DNA of 64,000 nucleotides from Sinorhizobium shofinae (GCA_001704765.1 MBFK01000006.1:1-64000), one strand, 5' to 3'; shown: positions 20,925 to 30,497, counted from the stretch's first letter. Notes: generated by a model not told the origin, from the letters alone. Numbers and translations: made by a program.

Positions 20925-21001
20925 GTCCGGCGTACGGCCGGCACAACCAAATTTGCTGTTGCAGGTGGAAGGCGAAGCGTGTATCTCCGCCTTCGTCGGT
21001 T

Positions 21002-21078
<77 letters not shown>

Positions 21079-21408
21079 TTTAATTCTTTGATTTTCCTGT
21101 GAAACTGAAGGCTGCAGGCAGCGGCCGACGGCCGTCTGCGCGAGCAGAAGATTGCGGCGGCCAGTCGCTTGGTCGCAAGCGGGCACGCGCTTGAAAAAGC
21201 TGTATTTTCCTGTGGGAAGTCATTCCGTTTTAAATCATTCTGCGCTAAGGGAAGACAAGCGTGGGGCAGAAACTGCCTCACAGAGCATGGATTTCGGGGA
21301 TTGCACGCGATCTGCGGATAAAATCATGCTCAGAGTCCGAGACACGACAGCGACTTCGCGCATCGGTGCGTGAGCGTCGAGATGGATAGACGGGAGCCGT
21401 TTGAAGCA
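21079..21408. other. Intergenic region, nothing evident
   Basis: About 330 bases between tRNA-Pro and the Complex I subunit gene. I see no gene, repeat or clear promoter. Confidence 0.4.
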
Positions 21409-21714
21409 ATGTCCGCGAAGATCTATCGTCCCGCGAAGACAGCCATGCAGTCCGGCATGGCCAAGACGCATCTGTGGGTGCTGGAGTTCGATCCGGAAAA
21501 GCCGCGCACGATCGACCCGATCATGGGTTACACGAGCTCCGGCGACATGCGGCAGCAGTTGCGGCTGACCTTCGAAACCGCCGAGCAGGCGATCGCCTAT
21601 GCCGAACGCAACGGCATCGAATACCGGGTGATCGCGCCCAAGGACGCGACGCGCAAGAATGTGTCCTATTCGGACAATTTCCGTTTCAATCGAATGCAGC
21701 CCTGGACCCATTGA
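21409..21714 (+). CDS. NDUFS4-like accessory subunit of respiratory Complex I
   Basis: 101 residues, starting MSAKIYRPAKTAMQSG. The sequence follows the ETC-complex-I-subunit family, with THLWVLEFDPEKPRTIDPIMGYTSSGDM, then the helix ETAEQAIAYAERNGIEY and a basic C-terminus ending RKNVSYSDNFRFNR. This subunit is found in alphaproteobacteria and mitochondria and helps assemble or stabilise the enzyme's peripheral arm. Thirteen further in-frame codons upstream are excluded because they do not match the family start. Single gene between two tRNA genes. Confidence 0.9.
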   Translation: MSAKIYRPAKTAMQSGMAKTHLWVLEFDPEKPRTIDPIMGYTSSGDMRQQLRLTFETAEQAIAYAERNGIEYRVIAPKDATRKNVSYSDNFRFNRMQPWTH

Positions 21715-21747
21715 GGTCCGCGGCAAGGCCCGGGCGACCGGCCCAAC

Positions 21748-21824
<77 letters not shown>

Positions 21825-21847
21825 TCTGTTTTCTAAGTGACTGGTTC

Positions 21848-22490
21848 TCAATAAGAAATTCGCCTCCACCCCGCGTCGGATGCAGAGTGAGGGGTTAGGA
21901 TGTTCACGTTCAGTATCTCAGCGCCCGACATGGCAAGCCGTTTCTCGTCGGCATTCCGAGTGTAGTGGTTCGCCATGGAATCGCTTCTCCAGCCGAACCG
22001 AGCTTTGAGTTCGCTGTTGCTGTTGCCGCTCTCGGCTAGCAATTGAGCGAGTGTCTTGCGCAGGCCGTGCGCCCGGCCGTCGATACCAGCCTCGGCGCAA
22101 ACCTCCCCAAACCAATTCCCGAAAGATGCCGCGCTCTTAAAGGGGCGGCCATGAACCGCCGTCACGTCCGCCTCGAGCGAAGCGATCACTGCTTCATCCC
22201 TGTGGACCCGCTGGCAGAAGAACCGCATTGGATTCCGGCAAGCGAGGATCGAAGGAAACAAAATCGCACCACTTGCGGCCAGTGCAGGCCATCTGCCACT
22301 GCATTTGCGCGACGTACTTGCCGGGAACCGCGCGGCCGATCAGCGTCTCGATATGCGTTGCTGTGTTCGGGCACTTGATCTCGACTAGGCGTTCAGGCCC
22401 GACCAGGCCGTCAGGAGAGGAGCCCGTGTAGCCGATCGTCGAATGGTTGACGAACGCGATCGGGCTCTCTTTCGTCTTGGAGTACCTCTG
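21848..22490 (-). pseudogene. YqaJ-type recombinase fragment fused to integrase C-terminus
   Basis: Read on the minus strand from about 22490, one frame gives the core of a YqaJ-like phage exonuclease (NHSTIGYTGSSPDGLVG, VEIKCPNTATHIETL, YVAQMQWQMACTGRKWCDF). The frame shifts near 22230 and continues with NPMRFFCQRVHRDEAVIASL, still YqaJ-like. At about GRPFKSAASFGNWF it becomes a tyrosine integrase C-terminus with HGLRK and HYTRNAD motifs. The YqaJ start and the integrase N-terminal two-thirds are missing. This is best explained as a deletion joining two phage genes next to tRNA-Arg. Confidence 0.8.
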
Positions 22491-22609
22491 ACCAGAGAGG
22501 CTACAAAAACGGTGTCCGCAATGTCCGCGGGCACCGGAGGGAGAATCGGGAACATGTTTCTTATCTCGAATAATCCGTCCGGTCTCAGATAGTTCCGTGG
22601 CTCTCGCCC

Positions 22610-22816
22610 CTAGGCCCCCTTCACCATTTCTCGCAGAGCGTCCGGTCTCCTTACCCCTGTCTGGAATAGCTCTATAAGTCTTCGCGCCAGATCATTCGCT
22701 TGTTCACTGTCACACGTGATGTGCCTGACCTTGAGTTCGCTGTCGAGGATGCCTTTAAGCAGATCAAGGTCATCGGGTGAGAGAGGAAGAGGGTAAAAGT
22801 CATTCCCAGGATACAT
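22610..22816 (-). CDS. Small hypothetical protein
   Basis: 68 residues starting MYPGNDFYPLPLSPDDLDLL. Two predicted helices (about 14-28 and 38-52) are followed by TGVRRPDALREMV. GGGAG lies eight bases before ATG 22816, so expression is plausible. I recall similar rhizobial proteins of unknown function, without being able to confirm. It sits inside the island with no close partner. Confidence 0.6.
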   Translation of the reverse strand: MYPGNDFYPLPLSPDDLDLLKGILDSELKVRHITCDSEQANDLARRLIELFQTGVRRPDALREMVKGA

Positions 22817-22984
22817 GACGCAGACTCCCGTGGTTGGGGCCGAAAGCGCGATGATCTCTCAGTCGGCGGTGCCCGTATAAATTGCCGCTCCTGGGTAAGA
22901 AGCTTGCGCCTCAAATGAGGCACTCGCAACGGACGAAGGTCCTATGAGGAGGCGAGGTCTTCCGGCCTCCCGTACAGGGTTCGC

Positions 22985-23239
22985 CTAAATTGCCTCGCGA
23001 AGGTCCGCCGGTCTAGGGATGCATGCATATTTCCGGTCGATGCCCCATTTGATGCTTCCGCCGGTCACTTGTTTTATTTGCCCTGCTGGACACGAACCAT
23101 CGTCCACGAGAACGCTAATGCCACTTTTGATCTTTCCCTTTCTCGGTTCGCTCGCGCACACCTTCGGCCCCTTGTCTGTTTGAACGCAGCCGGCGAGCGT
23201 GAAAGTGATCAACAGCGCGCCAGTAACTTTTCGATGCAT
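22985..23239 (-). CDS. Small lipoprotein
   Basis: 84 residues starting MHRKVTGALLITFTLAGC: a short signal peptide with lipobox LAGC. The mature part has three further cysteines and ends in RPADLREAI. ATG 23239 is favoured because GGGGA lies five bases upstream; an ATG four codons earlier has no such signal. No recognised domain. It belongs to the island's set of small orphan genes. Confidence 0.6.
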   Translation of the reverse strand: MHRKVTGALLITFTLAGCVQTDKGPKVCASEPRKGKIKSGISVLVDDGSCPAGQIKQVTGGSIKWGIDRKYACIPRPADLREAI

Positions 23240-23363
23240 TCCAGTCCCCATTTTTTATGTGCGTACAGATTGCAGCCACACGTTAATTCAGCTTTGGCGG
23301 GTGAAAACTGGTTATAGGGACAATCGCTTGATCGCAAATGGCAGGTGTATTATCAGCCTAATA

Positions 23364-23388
23364 CTACTTACATCTGAAAATAAAGTAG
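23364..23388 (+). promoter_or_regulatory. Inverted repeat before small-family gene, copy 1
   Basis: CTACTT and AAGTAG are separated by 13 bases (spanning TCTGAAAATAA), ending 14 bases before ATG 23403. The same arrangement occurs before the paralogue at 25168. Candidate operator or RNA hairpin at the ribosome binding site. Confidence 0.5.
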
Positions 23389-23402
23389 GTATCATCCCAA
23401 GG

Positions 23403-23612
23403 ATGACCACTATAACGGGCTTCGTTTCCGACCTATTTCGCGCCACCAATGAGGTCCATCATCTCACCCCGTTGGCGGCACGCCGGCTGTTGGAGCGCGC
23501 CGTGGCGGTGATCCGCGACATGCGGGAGCTGACGGGCATGGAGGCAAACAGCGCAGTCCAGGACGCCACTATCGCATTGTTGAAGGTTGCCGCATCCGCT
23601 CCAGACCGTTAA
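23403..23612 (+). pseudogene. Small island protein, copy 1, truncated by a stop codon
   Basis: Codes for 69 residues (MTTITGFVSDLFRATNEVHHLTPL…) that match the intact paralogue at 25168 almost throughout. Translation ends at TAA where the paralogue has TCA, a single base change. Homology then continues for about 25 bases (GAGCGCGAAATACGAAGCG) before breaking into a LigD gene fragment. The C-terminal helix (LLDAADIIRLLK) is lost, so this copy is probably inactive or makes a short form. Function of the family unknown. Confidence 0.7.
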
Positions 23613-23635
23613 GAGCGCGAAATACGAAGCGGCGC

Positions 23636-24190
23636 GTGCCGCTCACCGGGCGCCGTAGGCTGCTCGAGCCAATCCTTGCCGGCCGCAAAGGCGCGATCCG
23701 CCTGTCCGAAGAGGTCGAGGCGGACGGGGAGGATTTACTGCGCGCCGCCTGCGAGAACGGGCTTGAAGGTGTCATCGCCAAGCACCGCGACCGGCCCTAC
23801 CGCTCCGGCCGGGGCCTCGGCTGGCTGAAGATCACCTGCACGCGCCGAGACAGCTTCGTGATCGTTGGCTACGAGCCGTCGACAGTGCCTGGCGCAATCG
23901 GTCGTCTGCTGCTGGCAGCGCGGAAAGGCGGCGATCCCGTCTATGTCGGCGGCGCGGCACGGGCTGGACGCATGCGGAATCGGTCAAACTCCGCGAACTG
24001 CTCGACGAGATCGTGACGAATTCGCCGGCGGTCACGCAAAGGAGGAGGGGTGCAGTATTCACCGAACCTTTTCTGATCGCGGAGGTGGAGTACCGCGCCT
24101 GGACGGACGATGGGAAGCTGCGGCATCCCTCGTTCAAGGGGATCAGGGAGAGCGCGGATGACGCGACGGTGTTTGAGTTCCTGTCAAGCA
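23636..24190 (+). pseudogene. ligD: LigD-type ATP-dependent DNA ligase fragment
   Basis: Reads as the middle and end of a LigD ligase domain: PLTGRRRLLEPILAG, the ligase motifs EGVIAKHRD and WLKITC, VIVGYEPSTVPGAIGRLLLAA and, after a frameshift near 23955, NSPAVTQRRRGAVF and VEYRAWTDDGKLRHPSF from the OB domain. The nucleotidyl-lysine region and all upstream parts are absent. The left junction is with the small-family gene; the right end runs towards the CT repeat. Full LigD works with Ku in end joining; no Ku gene is present here. Confidence 0.82.
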
Positions 24191-24210
24191 TGCGCAGGAT
24201 CCGTAATCGT

Positions 24211-24258
<48 letters not shown>

Positions 24259-24320
24259 GAGGCCGCCTATCAGAGCGAATTGACGCGCTGCCGGCCACCT
24301 CGTTACGATCTATCGTGGAG

Positions 24321-24410
24321 CCCCAGAGCCGTCCGGAGGGATATTCTAGACATTGCTCTGGGGCCCTAGACCACGTCGGGCGTGGGGACGGCTAGCCGAC
24401 GTGGGTTTTT
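24321..24410 (+). ncRNA. Candidate small RNA or 3' end with two hairpins and terminator
   Basis: Stem 1: CCCCAGAGC (24321-24329) with GCTCTGGGG (24355-24363). Stem 2: CCACGTCGG (24371-24379) with CCGACGTGG (24396-24404), followed by GTTTTT, a good rho-independent terminator. No intact gene lies upstream on this strand, only the LigD remnant and the CT tract, so the terminator may belong to a small RNA. The 5' end cannot be placed. Confidence 0.45.
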
Positions 24411-24436
24411 ATGGGACGACGCGCGCCTCTGGGGCA

Positions 24437-24604
24437 TTACCCACTCCCATTCGTCTCGATGCCCTCGTCCAAGTCATTGATCGGCAGATAGCCATAGCTC
24501 TGAAGCCACTCGCGAAGGAATAGGCGGATTGCCTCGTCGCGCGTCATCTCCAGTTCTTCGCAAGCGACAGCAAGCGCCAACTCAACGTCATCGTCGAAGA
24601 TCAT
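24437..24604 (-). CDS. Small acidic hypothetical protein
   Basis: 55 residues starting MIFDDDVELALAVACEELEM, then TRDEAIRLFLREWLQSYGYL: two helices in a pattern reminiscent of ribbon-helix-helix-like or regulatory small proteins, though no family is recognised. AGGGA lies four bases before ATG 24604. The frame can be read further upstream, but that part is the repeated leader element shared with two other genes, so the downstream ATG is preferred. Confidence 0.6.
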   Translation of the reverse strand: MIFDDDVELALAVACEELEMTRDEAIRLFLREWLQSYGYLPINDLDEGIETNGSG

Positions 24605-24617
24605 TGTTTCCCTACGC

Positions 24618-24668
24618 GCTACAACTAGGAGCTTGAAGGGTCGCACACGGCACGTTTCAGTCAAGGAT
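24618..24668 (-). promoter_or_regulatory. Shared leader/promoter element, copy 1
   Basis: On the minus strand: AATCCTTGACTGAAACGTGC, then CGTGTGCGACCCT and a weak CTCCTAGTTGTA end. It matches the elements at 25026-25073 and 44169-44218. CTTGAC fits an alphaproteobacterial -35 box. It lies 14 bases before ATG 24604. Confidence 0.6.
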
Positions 24669-24766
24669 TACAAGCGTAATCAATAGGATAATAGATAAAC
24701 TGGGCTAAGACCTCTGGCCCATTCCTTGTTGGACCATGGTCCTAGGATGCGAAGCTGTTAGACCCT

Positions 24767-24946
24767 TCACTCCTGTAAGCCGAGAAAATCGGTTCTTGGG
24801 TGGGGCTCCATCCTCGGGAACGGGTCGTAGATTCTTCCCCAAGTTGCCTCATGTGTAAGAGCAGGGTCCCACGCTGTCAGGAAGATGACGGCCGTGCGCA
24901 ATTCCTCATCGCTCCAATACTTCAAGTCTGCCAGTCGATCTTTCAT
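24767..24946 (-). CDS. Small hypothetical protein
   Basis: 59 residues starting MKDRLADLKYWSDEELRTAV and ending PRTDFLGLQE. An excellent AGGAGGT lies four bases before ATG 24946, which decides the start. No domain recognised. Leader element copy 2 ends about 80 bases upstream. It is transcribed in the same direction as the neighbouring small gene at 24437 but appears to have its own leader. Confidence 0.6.
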   Translation of the reverse strand: MKDRLADLKYWSDEELRTAVIFLTAWDPALTHEATWGRIYDPFPRMEPHPRTDFLGLQE

Positions 24947-25025
24947 TGCGACCTCCTTTGCTCTGATCAAACATAGGTCGGCCGCCGTAGCGCTGGCTAC
25001 TCGCACAAGTGCGAGCCGCTGAGCA

Positions 25026-25073
25026 TACAACCCAGAGGTTGTAGGGCCTCACAGCGCAGGTTGCAATCTACGC
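25026..25073 (-). promoter_or_regulatory. Shared leader/promoter element, copy 2
   Basis: Minus-strand TTGCAACCTGCGCTGTG, then GCCCTACAACCTCTGGGTTG. The end contains the dyad ACAACC/GGTTGT. It lacks the CTTGAC seen in the other two copies but is otherwise a close match. Confidence 0.6.
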
Positions 25074-25131
25074 GTGCATAGATTTCGCTTTGACGAAACA
25101 CACGGCTGAGATGTATGGCGCAAGCCGCATA

Positions 25132-25156
25132 CTACTTTCATCTGAAAATAAAGTAG
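25132..25156 (+). promoter_or_regulatory. Inverted repeat before small-family gene, copy 2
   Basis: CTACTTT and AAAGTAG separated by 11 bases, ending 11 bases before ATG 25168. It is the counterpart of the repeat at 23364-23388, with one more matching pair. Confidence 0.55.
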
Positions 25157-25167
25157 GTATCATCCCG

Positions 25168-25506
25168 ATGATGACCCCTGTGACAGGCTTCGTTTCCGAG
25201 CTATTCCGCGCCGCCAATGAGATCCATCATCTCACCCCGTTGGCGGCACGCCGGCTGTTGGAGCGAGCCGTGGCGGCGATCCGCGACATGCGGGAGCCAA
25301 CGGGCATAGAGGCAAACACCGCTGTCCGGGACGCCACTATCGCATTGTTGAAGGTTGCCGTATCCGCTCCAGATCGTTCAGAGCGCGAAATACGAAGCGC
25401 GCTGCTCGACGCCGCGGATATCATCCGGCTGCTGAAGAGCGAGCGATCTGTCCTTGCCCAGCGGGATGCTGAGCGCGGCGAGAACGAAGCAGCTCGCCCT
25501 AAATGA
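25168..25506 (+). CDS. Small helical island protein, intact member of a three-copy family
   Basis: 112 residues, starting MMTPVTGFVSELFRAANEIH; the second ATG is three bases later. The body is predicted all-helical: LTPLAARRLLERAVAAIRDM, then ATIALLKVAVSA and LLDAADIIRLLKSERSVL, with a polar end. The copy at 23403 is truncated, and a third, frameshifted relative lies on the minus strand at 26694-26930. No family is recognised; the length, helicity and repeated upstream dyad suggest a small regulator, which is only inference. Confidence 0.6.
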   Translation: MMTPVTGFVSELFRAANEIHHLTPLAARRLLERAVAAIRDMREPTGIEANTAVRDATIALLKVAVSAPDRSEREIRSALLDAADIIRLLKSERSVLAQRDAERGENEAARPK

Positions 25507-26057
25507 GCGGGAAAACGCTCGGGCGACGCCTTGCCTACGTCTGATGCCGGGCGCGATAGCGGCCGGCGAAAATACGCCCCTACAGCCGCAACAAAAAAGC
25601 CCGGGCTAACCCGGCCTTCCTGCAGCCATTTCCAGCACACCGTGGTCAATGGCCAGACTGCTAATCCGCCGATTCTGGCGCAGTGAAACCCCAGAAACGA
25701 GAAACGCGCTTGGAGGGGCCAAGCGCGTTCTCAGGTTCATTAAGGCGGTGTTGATCAACGTGTCTAGTATATAACCGAATGCCAAGGTGAGCAATCTAGA
25801 CGTGCAGACTGTAAATGGCTGCCGCCTCCGATACACGCGGAACCGAAAGACGAGTCGAGAAGCTTGATGCGCGAGACGCCGCGACTGCATGCACGAGGGC
25901 ACGGACGCCCGGGAGGCAAAGAACGGCGTCACGTGCGCGGACGGGAAGGCTTGAGTTCAGTCGAACTTACTCCGCGATTTGGATCGTTCGTCACGACAGG
26001 GGGCGGGATATGGAGTCCATCCTGCCTCCCATGCGGGCAACTCAAACCGCGCCACGG
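25507..26057. other. Region with two hairpins, no gene
   Basis: About 550 bases. A minus-strand terminator-like hairpin (CCGGG/CCCGG then T6) lies at 25593-25614. A perfect 11-bp stem AACGCGCTTGG/CCAAGCGCGTT with a five-base loop lies at 25703-25729. The stretch 25509-25583 resembles 44696-44765 (shared GGGAAAACGCTCGGGC). Open frames here lack start signals and recognisable products. Confidence 0.5.
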
Positions 26058-26312
26058 TCACATCGCATCCTTGCCTTTCATGGCGTTTTCCATGTGCGAC
26101 TTGCATTTCTCCATATCGTTTGCAGTCAAGGCTTCCTTGGCCATCGCCAGTTCCTTTTGTGCCATATCCTTCTTGGTGGCGTCAGTGATCGAGTTCACGT
26201 CCGTCTCCAGCTTGGTCATGCCGGCCTGGTCGCAAACGATATCGGCCTGGGCGAGGGCGGAGCTTACAGGAACGGCGGCGATGACGGCCGCTATCAAAAG
26301 TCTGGTCAACAT
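26058..26312 (-). CDS. Small periplasmic protein
   Basis: 84 residues starting MLTRLLIAAVIAAVPVSSAL, a clear signal peptide cleaved after ALA-Q. The mature part is a helical hairpin with TKKDMAQKELAMAKEAL and a Met/Lys-rich end. Two cysteines (IVCDQ and KCKSH) could form a disulphide. GGAGG precedes the ATG. It resembles small secreted helical proteins found in several rhizobia; function unknown. Confidence 0.7.
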   Translation of the reverse strand: MLTRLLIAAVIAAVPVSSALAQADIVCDQAGMTKLETDVNSITDATKKDMAQKELAMAKEALTANDMEKCKSHMENAMKGKDAM

Positions 26313-26514
26313 GATGGAACCTCCGGGCTTTTCTCGCGGCTCGCAGGGGCGATGCCGCGGTCCACCAAACTCGCAAAAGGGCGCTCCGTTCCCGTGTTGG
26401 TGGCGAATGTTGCGATGCTCGCTCCAGTGCAGCGCGTACTGAGATAAGGGCGACGGTATCAAACTCGGGTCTTCTGTATTGGTGCCTCAGCCTTCGTGAA
26501 CAGCATGCTCCACG

Positions 26515-26539
26515 AAAAGGCCCCGCACAATGGCGGGGC
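26515..26539 (-). terminator. Minus-strand terminator-like hairpin
   Basis: On the minus strand GCCCCGC… pairs with GCGGGGC across a short loop, followed by CTTTTCG. It would end a transcript coming from the small-family remnant at 26694-26930, before the periplasmic gene. Confidence 0.5.
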
Positions 26540-26693
26540 AAGTCCGCATCCAGTTGCCTTCGTTGGCTGCGGGGACGTAGCTCAGAGATGTGAGCTACGC
26601 AGAGACGCTATCTACGGTTTGATCAGAGAGGAAGGACTGATTCCGTGATTCCGGTACGTCTCTTCAAAAAATAATGGATAGGGTAAACGCCTT

Positions 26694-26930
26694 TCAGTCC
26701 TTCCCATCAAGCACGATTTTCAACTTCCTGATCACATCGGCGGCATCGACGAGAGCATCCTGGATCTCGTTCGCAGAAAGGCCGCGAGCTCGTTCGGACG
26801 CTACTCGCAGGTCGATAAGAAGGGCCCTTGGCGCTGTGGCTGCCAGCGACACCAGTCTGCTCGCGCATGTCGCGGATTGTGTCGATCGAGCGGTCAAGAC
26901 GGCAGCACAGTTTGGATCCTGGTCGAAAAA
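26694..26930 (-). pseudogene. Small island protein, copy 3, frameshifted
   Basis: One minus-strand frame reads CCRLDRSIDTIRDMREQTGV, matching the LERAVAAIRDMREPTGI part of the 25168 protein. A neighbouring frame then reads IDLRVASERA and IQDALVDAADVIRKLK, matching its SAPDRSEREI and LLDAADIIRLLK end. A single shift near 26830 separates the halves, and the N-terminus is missing. This copy is more divergent than the pair at 23403 and 25168. Confidence 0.6.
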
Positions 26931-26981
26931 GGGGCGGGTTCAGGAAGGTCACTCTTCCGCTGATCGCGTTAGGAGAAGTGA

Positions 26982-29900
26982 TCATTCGCAGAGGCGGGCC
27001 CGACCCGACGCTGCGCTCTCTCGCGATTGGGCGACTACCCGCTCTGCCCAGGGGAGGGGTTCTGCACGGGTATATTCCTCAAGCAGTTTGGCATGGCGCT
27101 CCGCCGCGCCCCAATCGCTTCCCTTGATGCAGGCGTCGATCGCTGATTTCCTGAACTCCAGTTGATTTAGCACTGCTGCTCCTTTAGCAAGCAGTCCCTC
27201 CGCCTCGGCGAGCGACGATGCCCGAACCATCGGATCGTCGGTGATTAATGCCAGCTCGCCCAAGATCCTTGGCCCCGCGAAACCCATCCCTGTCTGTCGT
27301 GCGATTTCGAGGGCGTGGTTCACATGATGAAGCGCCCCATCCATGTCCCCGGTGAGTCGCAACAGGCTGGCGCGCACATATAAGCCGAGGGCCTCGAAGC
27401 GCCGTGCACCGAGCGATATCGCCAGGTTCACGCCTCCCTCATTGTGAGCGAGCGCTTTGCCATATTGTTTCAGCTCGCGGTAACAGAGGGCGGCGGCGTA
27501 TTGAGCAAGGATCTCCGCCCGCTTGTGGCCTATCTTTGCTGTCTCAGTATAGCGAGCAAGGCGATGTCGAGCGCCGCCACCGCGCTTCCGGCGTAGTATT
27601 GCGCAACGGCGGCCATGGGGCGGTTCGCCGCAGCGATCCTGCCGAACCCATGCTCTTGGGCGAGGCACACACAACGGTCAAAGAGCTCGTAGGCAGACAC
27701 CATTCTGACGCGAATAAATTGAGCGTCGGCCAAGCCGCCCAGCGCCATGGCTTCAAGCTCGACAGAGCCAGCCTTCTTCGCGAACTCCAGAGCCTTCTCG
27801 TGCTCGCGGCTGCAGCCTTCGGCGTTGCCGCTTGGGAAGTACAGATTGCCGCGCAGGAAGTGAATGCGTGCCAGCTCCGCCGTGAGTCCAAGCTGCGAAG
27901 CAGTGCCCTCAGCCTGCTCTAAGTCAGCGAAGGCTCCGTCTATGTCGTCGATGGTGCGTTTCGCCCCTGCACGGCCGATTAGAGCGCGGCATCGGCCCCG
28001 ATCGTCAAACGCTGCCGTCAGTGCGAGGTCATAGGCCTCCACAGCCTCCCGGATCCGGCCCACTTGCTCGAGAATTTCGGCCCTGGATTGCGCCAGCTCG
28101 TAACGTTCATCAGGGACTGAGGCAATCTCGAGGCCGCGGTTCGCTAGGCGAAGCCCGTTTTCATATCGATAACTCCCGAGCTGCGTCTGCACTGCTGACA
28201 GGTACGCAGCGGCTGCCCGCGCGTCTTCGGCGCGGTCGAGATGTTCCGCCCGTAAGACAGGATCATCATTCGCTGCAAACCACTCAGCGGCCGCAAGATG
28301 AAAATCGCGGCGTCGATGTCGGAGCAAAGTCTCGTACACGGCATCCCGCATCAACGCGTGACTGAACAAAATCGCGTCGCCATGGTGCCTAAGAAGGCGA
28401 TTTTCGAATAATCTATTCGGTTTGTACTCCGGGTTTCCGATAATATATTGCAAAGCCTCGAGTTCAAACCTCAGCCCCATTACGGAGGCTGCCTGGAGAG
28501 CCGTCTTATCCGCAGCGCCGAGCCGATCAAGTCGCGCCTGCATCAGGCTCTGTACGGAACCGGGCACTTCAGGAATCCCAAGCTGTGTCTCGGAAAGAAG
28601 CTGTTCAAGGAAGAGGGGGTTGCCGGCAGCGCGCTCGATGCAGCACTCTACGAAGGCTGTACTTGCCGCAAGCAGTCCGCTGGCGAGTGTACGCGCTTCT
28701 TCCGGCTGCAGCGGTCCGAGATCGAGGGTGACGAGTGGAACCCCTGCGAATTGCTCACGCCGTTCGGAGGCGAGAGGGTCGCCCTCTACGCGCGAGGTCA
28801 TAGTAAGGATGGTCATGCACCGGGCGGTCGCGGCAGCGATTTCCGCGAGATGGGCCAGCGTCAACTCATCAGCCCAGTGAAGGTCCTCGACGACAATGAG
28901 GACAGGCCGATCGCGGCTTGTCCGCTGCACTAGGCTGGCGGCGGCTGTAATCCTGCCGGCGTTTCGAGTCTCGTTGTCCATTGCCTCTGCAAAAGGCCGA
29001 AGATCGGGAGGCTGCGGCAGATCGAGGAGATCGTTCAGAAAAATGACTTCGTCTTGTTCTACGAGTCCCTTGGCCTGCGCCAGGTCGAGGGCGGAGCTTC
29101 TTGCCGAAGTATTGTCACCTAAGCCAATACTCAGGAGGCTGCGTATCAAAGCACCGATCGCGTCACGCCCCATGCCGCCTCCGAAGTCGAGAACGAGAGC
29201 GGCGTGGCAATCAAACCCACCGTCGCGTGCGACGTGTTGGAATTCGTCGATCAGGCGAGTCTTTCCGATTCCGGCTTCGCCGCGGACGTAAAACACCTGA
29301 CCTCGGCCAGAGGCTCGGCATGCCGCCGCTGCTGCCTTGAAAATCTCATACTCCGCCCGGCGACCAACAAGAGGGCCCGCATCAGTGGAGACATCTGTCC
29401 TGCGGCGGAGTACTTGCCACGCCCGTACAGGTTCAACAAAGCCCTTTACCGTCAGCCAACCCGCGTCCACGGAGTCTATCTTGCCGCGAGTCATCCTCAT
29501 GACGGCATCGGAAATAAGAATGTCTCCTGGTAGTGCCGCGGCCGCGAGTCGCGAAGCGAGATTCACGGACTCGCCCGTCACGGTGTATTCGTGGTGGCTG
29601 ACGCTTCCAGTCCTGCTAGCTATGACCTGGCCACCTGCGACTCCTGCGTGAATTTGGAGCGTGCGGCCGTGGATCTCCGCGAGTTCTGAAGCAGCATCAC
29701 GTATTTCCAAGGCTGCATGGACTGCGCGAACGGCATCGTTGCCATACGCTATGGGTGCGCCGAAAACCCCCATTACGCAGTCACCGATATGCTTGTTCAG
29801 GTATCCGCCGTAAGACACGACGATCGGATCCACACGCTCGAAGAAAACGTCTACAAGATTATGCAGCTCTTCGGCATCGAGCTCCCGACTGAGGGCCGTA

Positions 29901-30172
29901 AATCCAACAATGTCCGCAAAGAGGACCGTCACTTGCCGGCGCTCGCTGTCCAGGCTGTGCGTTGCCGGAGTCGGCAGCCCCTCGTCGCCTGCCGCGGCTA
30001 ATTTCCTGATCGCTTCAAGAAGCTTCTTGCGGTGGCCAAGCGCAGAGACACCCAACTGGCGCAAGTCGTGGTCAGTCAGCTCACGTAGGACATCACCATC
30101 TATGGCGTTCTCCTGAAACGACCCGATGTATTGCTCGAACCCGAGTGAGCGCAGCCAACTGACAACGTCCAC
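26982..30172 (-). pseudogene. SAM–class III cyclase–AAA ATPase–TPR regulator, frameshifted near the C-terminus
   Basis: The first frame (880 residues, 30172 to 27530) has a SAM domain (about 1-60), then a class III nucleotidyl cyclase domain (about 78-250) with both metal-site segments, VLFADIVGFTALS and KHIGDCVMGVFGAP. An ATPase domain follows, with P-loop GEAGIGKTRL and VLIVVEDLHWAD, then helical TPR-like repeats. The frame stops at 27530, yet TPR-like sequence resumes one frame over (TAKIGHKRAEILAQYAAALC onward) and runs to 26982. A single indel near 27550 explains this. The cyclase and ATPase parts are intact, so a truncated enzyme might still be made. Confidence 0.8.
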
Positions 30173-30401
30173 CTGTCTGTCCTTTCAGGTTTAGTCTTAA
30201 GGCAACAGCGGAAATTTCTGGCGTCCGAAATCGCACTCTCAAAACGGCCTCGCAAAAACGTGCAATTCACAAAGCCTTGTATATTAGCAATATAGCATAA
30301 TAACAGGGGCCGCGGCCCAACTATGGAATCACATGAGCGACGACAACATCATCAAGTTTTAACGACGGAAAACAAAGAAGGATCGCAGGTCGGTGAGTCC
30401 G

Positions 30402-30497
30402 ATGCAACGGAAGGCGCTGATCTGGCTCGCGGTGATCGCGGGGTTGATCCTGGTCTGGGCGTATTACCAGTTCGTCTCGCCGCCGAGCGTCCCATGA
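30402..30497 (+). CDS. Very small membrane protein
   Basis: A 31-residue frame MQRKALIWLAVIAGLILVWA followed by YYQFVSPPSVP: one membrane span with a basic head. GAAGGAT lies upstream, though distant; a GTG three codons earlier could be the start. No family is recognised. The composition is far from random for this frame, but the start signal is modest. Confidence 0.35.
   Translation: MQRKALIWLAVIAGLILVWAYYQFVSPPSVP

Noticed and set aside
25606..25932. A 108-residue minus-strand open frame
   Set aside because: It runs through two strong hairpins and has no start signal or domain.
30173..30401. Promoter of the cyclase-like gene
   Set aside because: AT-rich stretches such as ATATTAGCAATATAGCATAA are present, but I could not place boxes with confidence.
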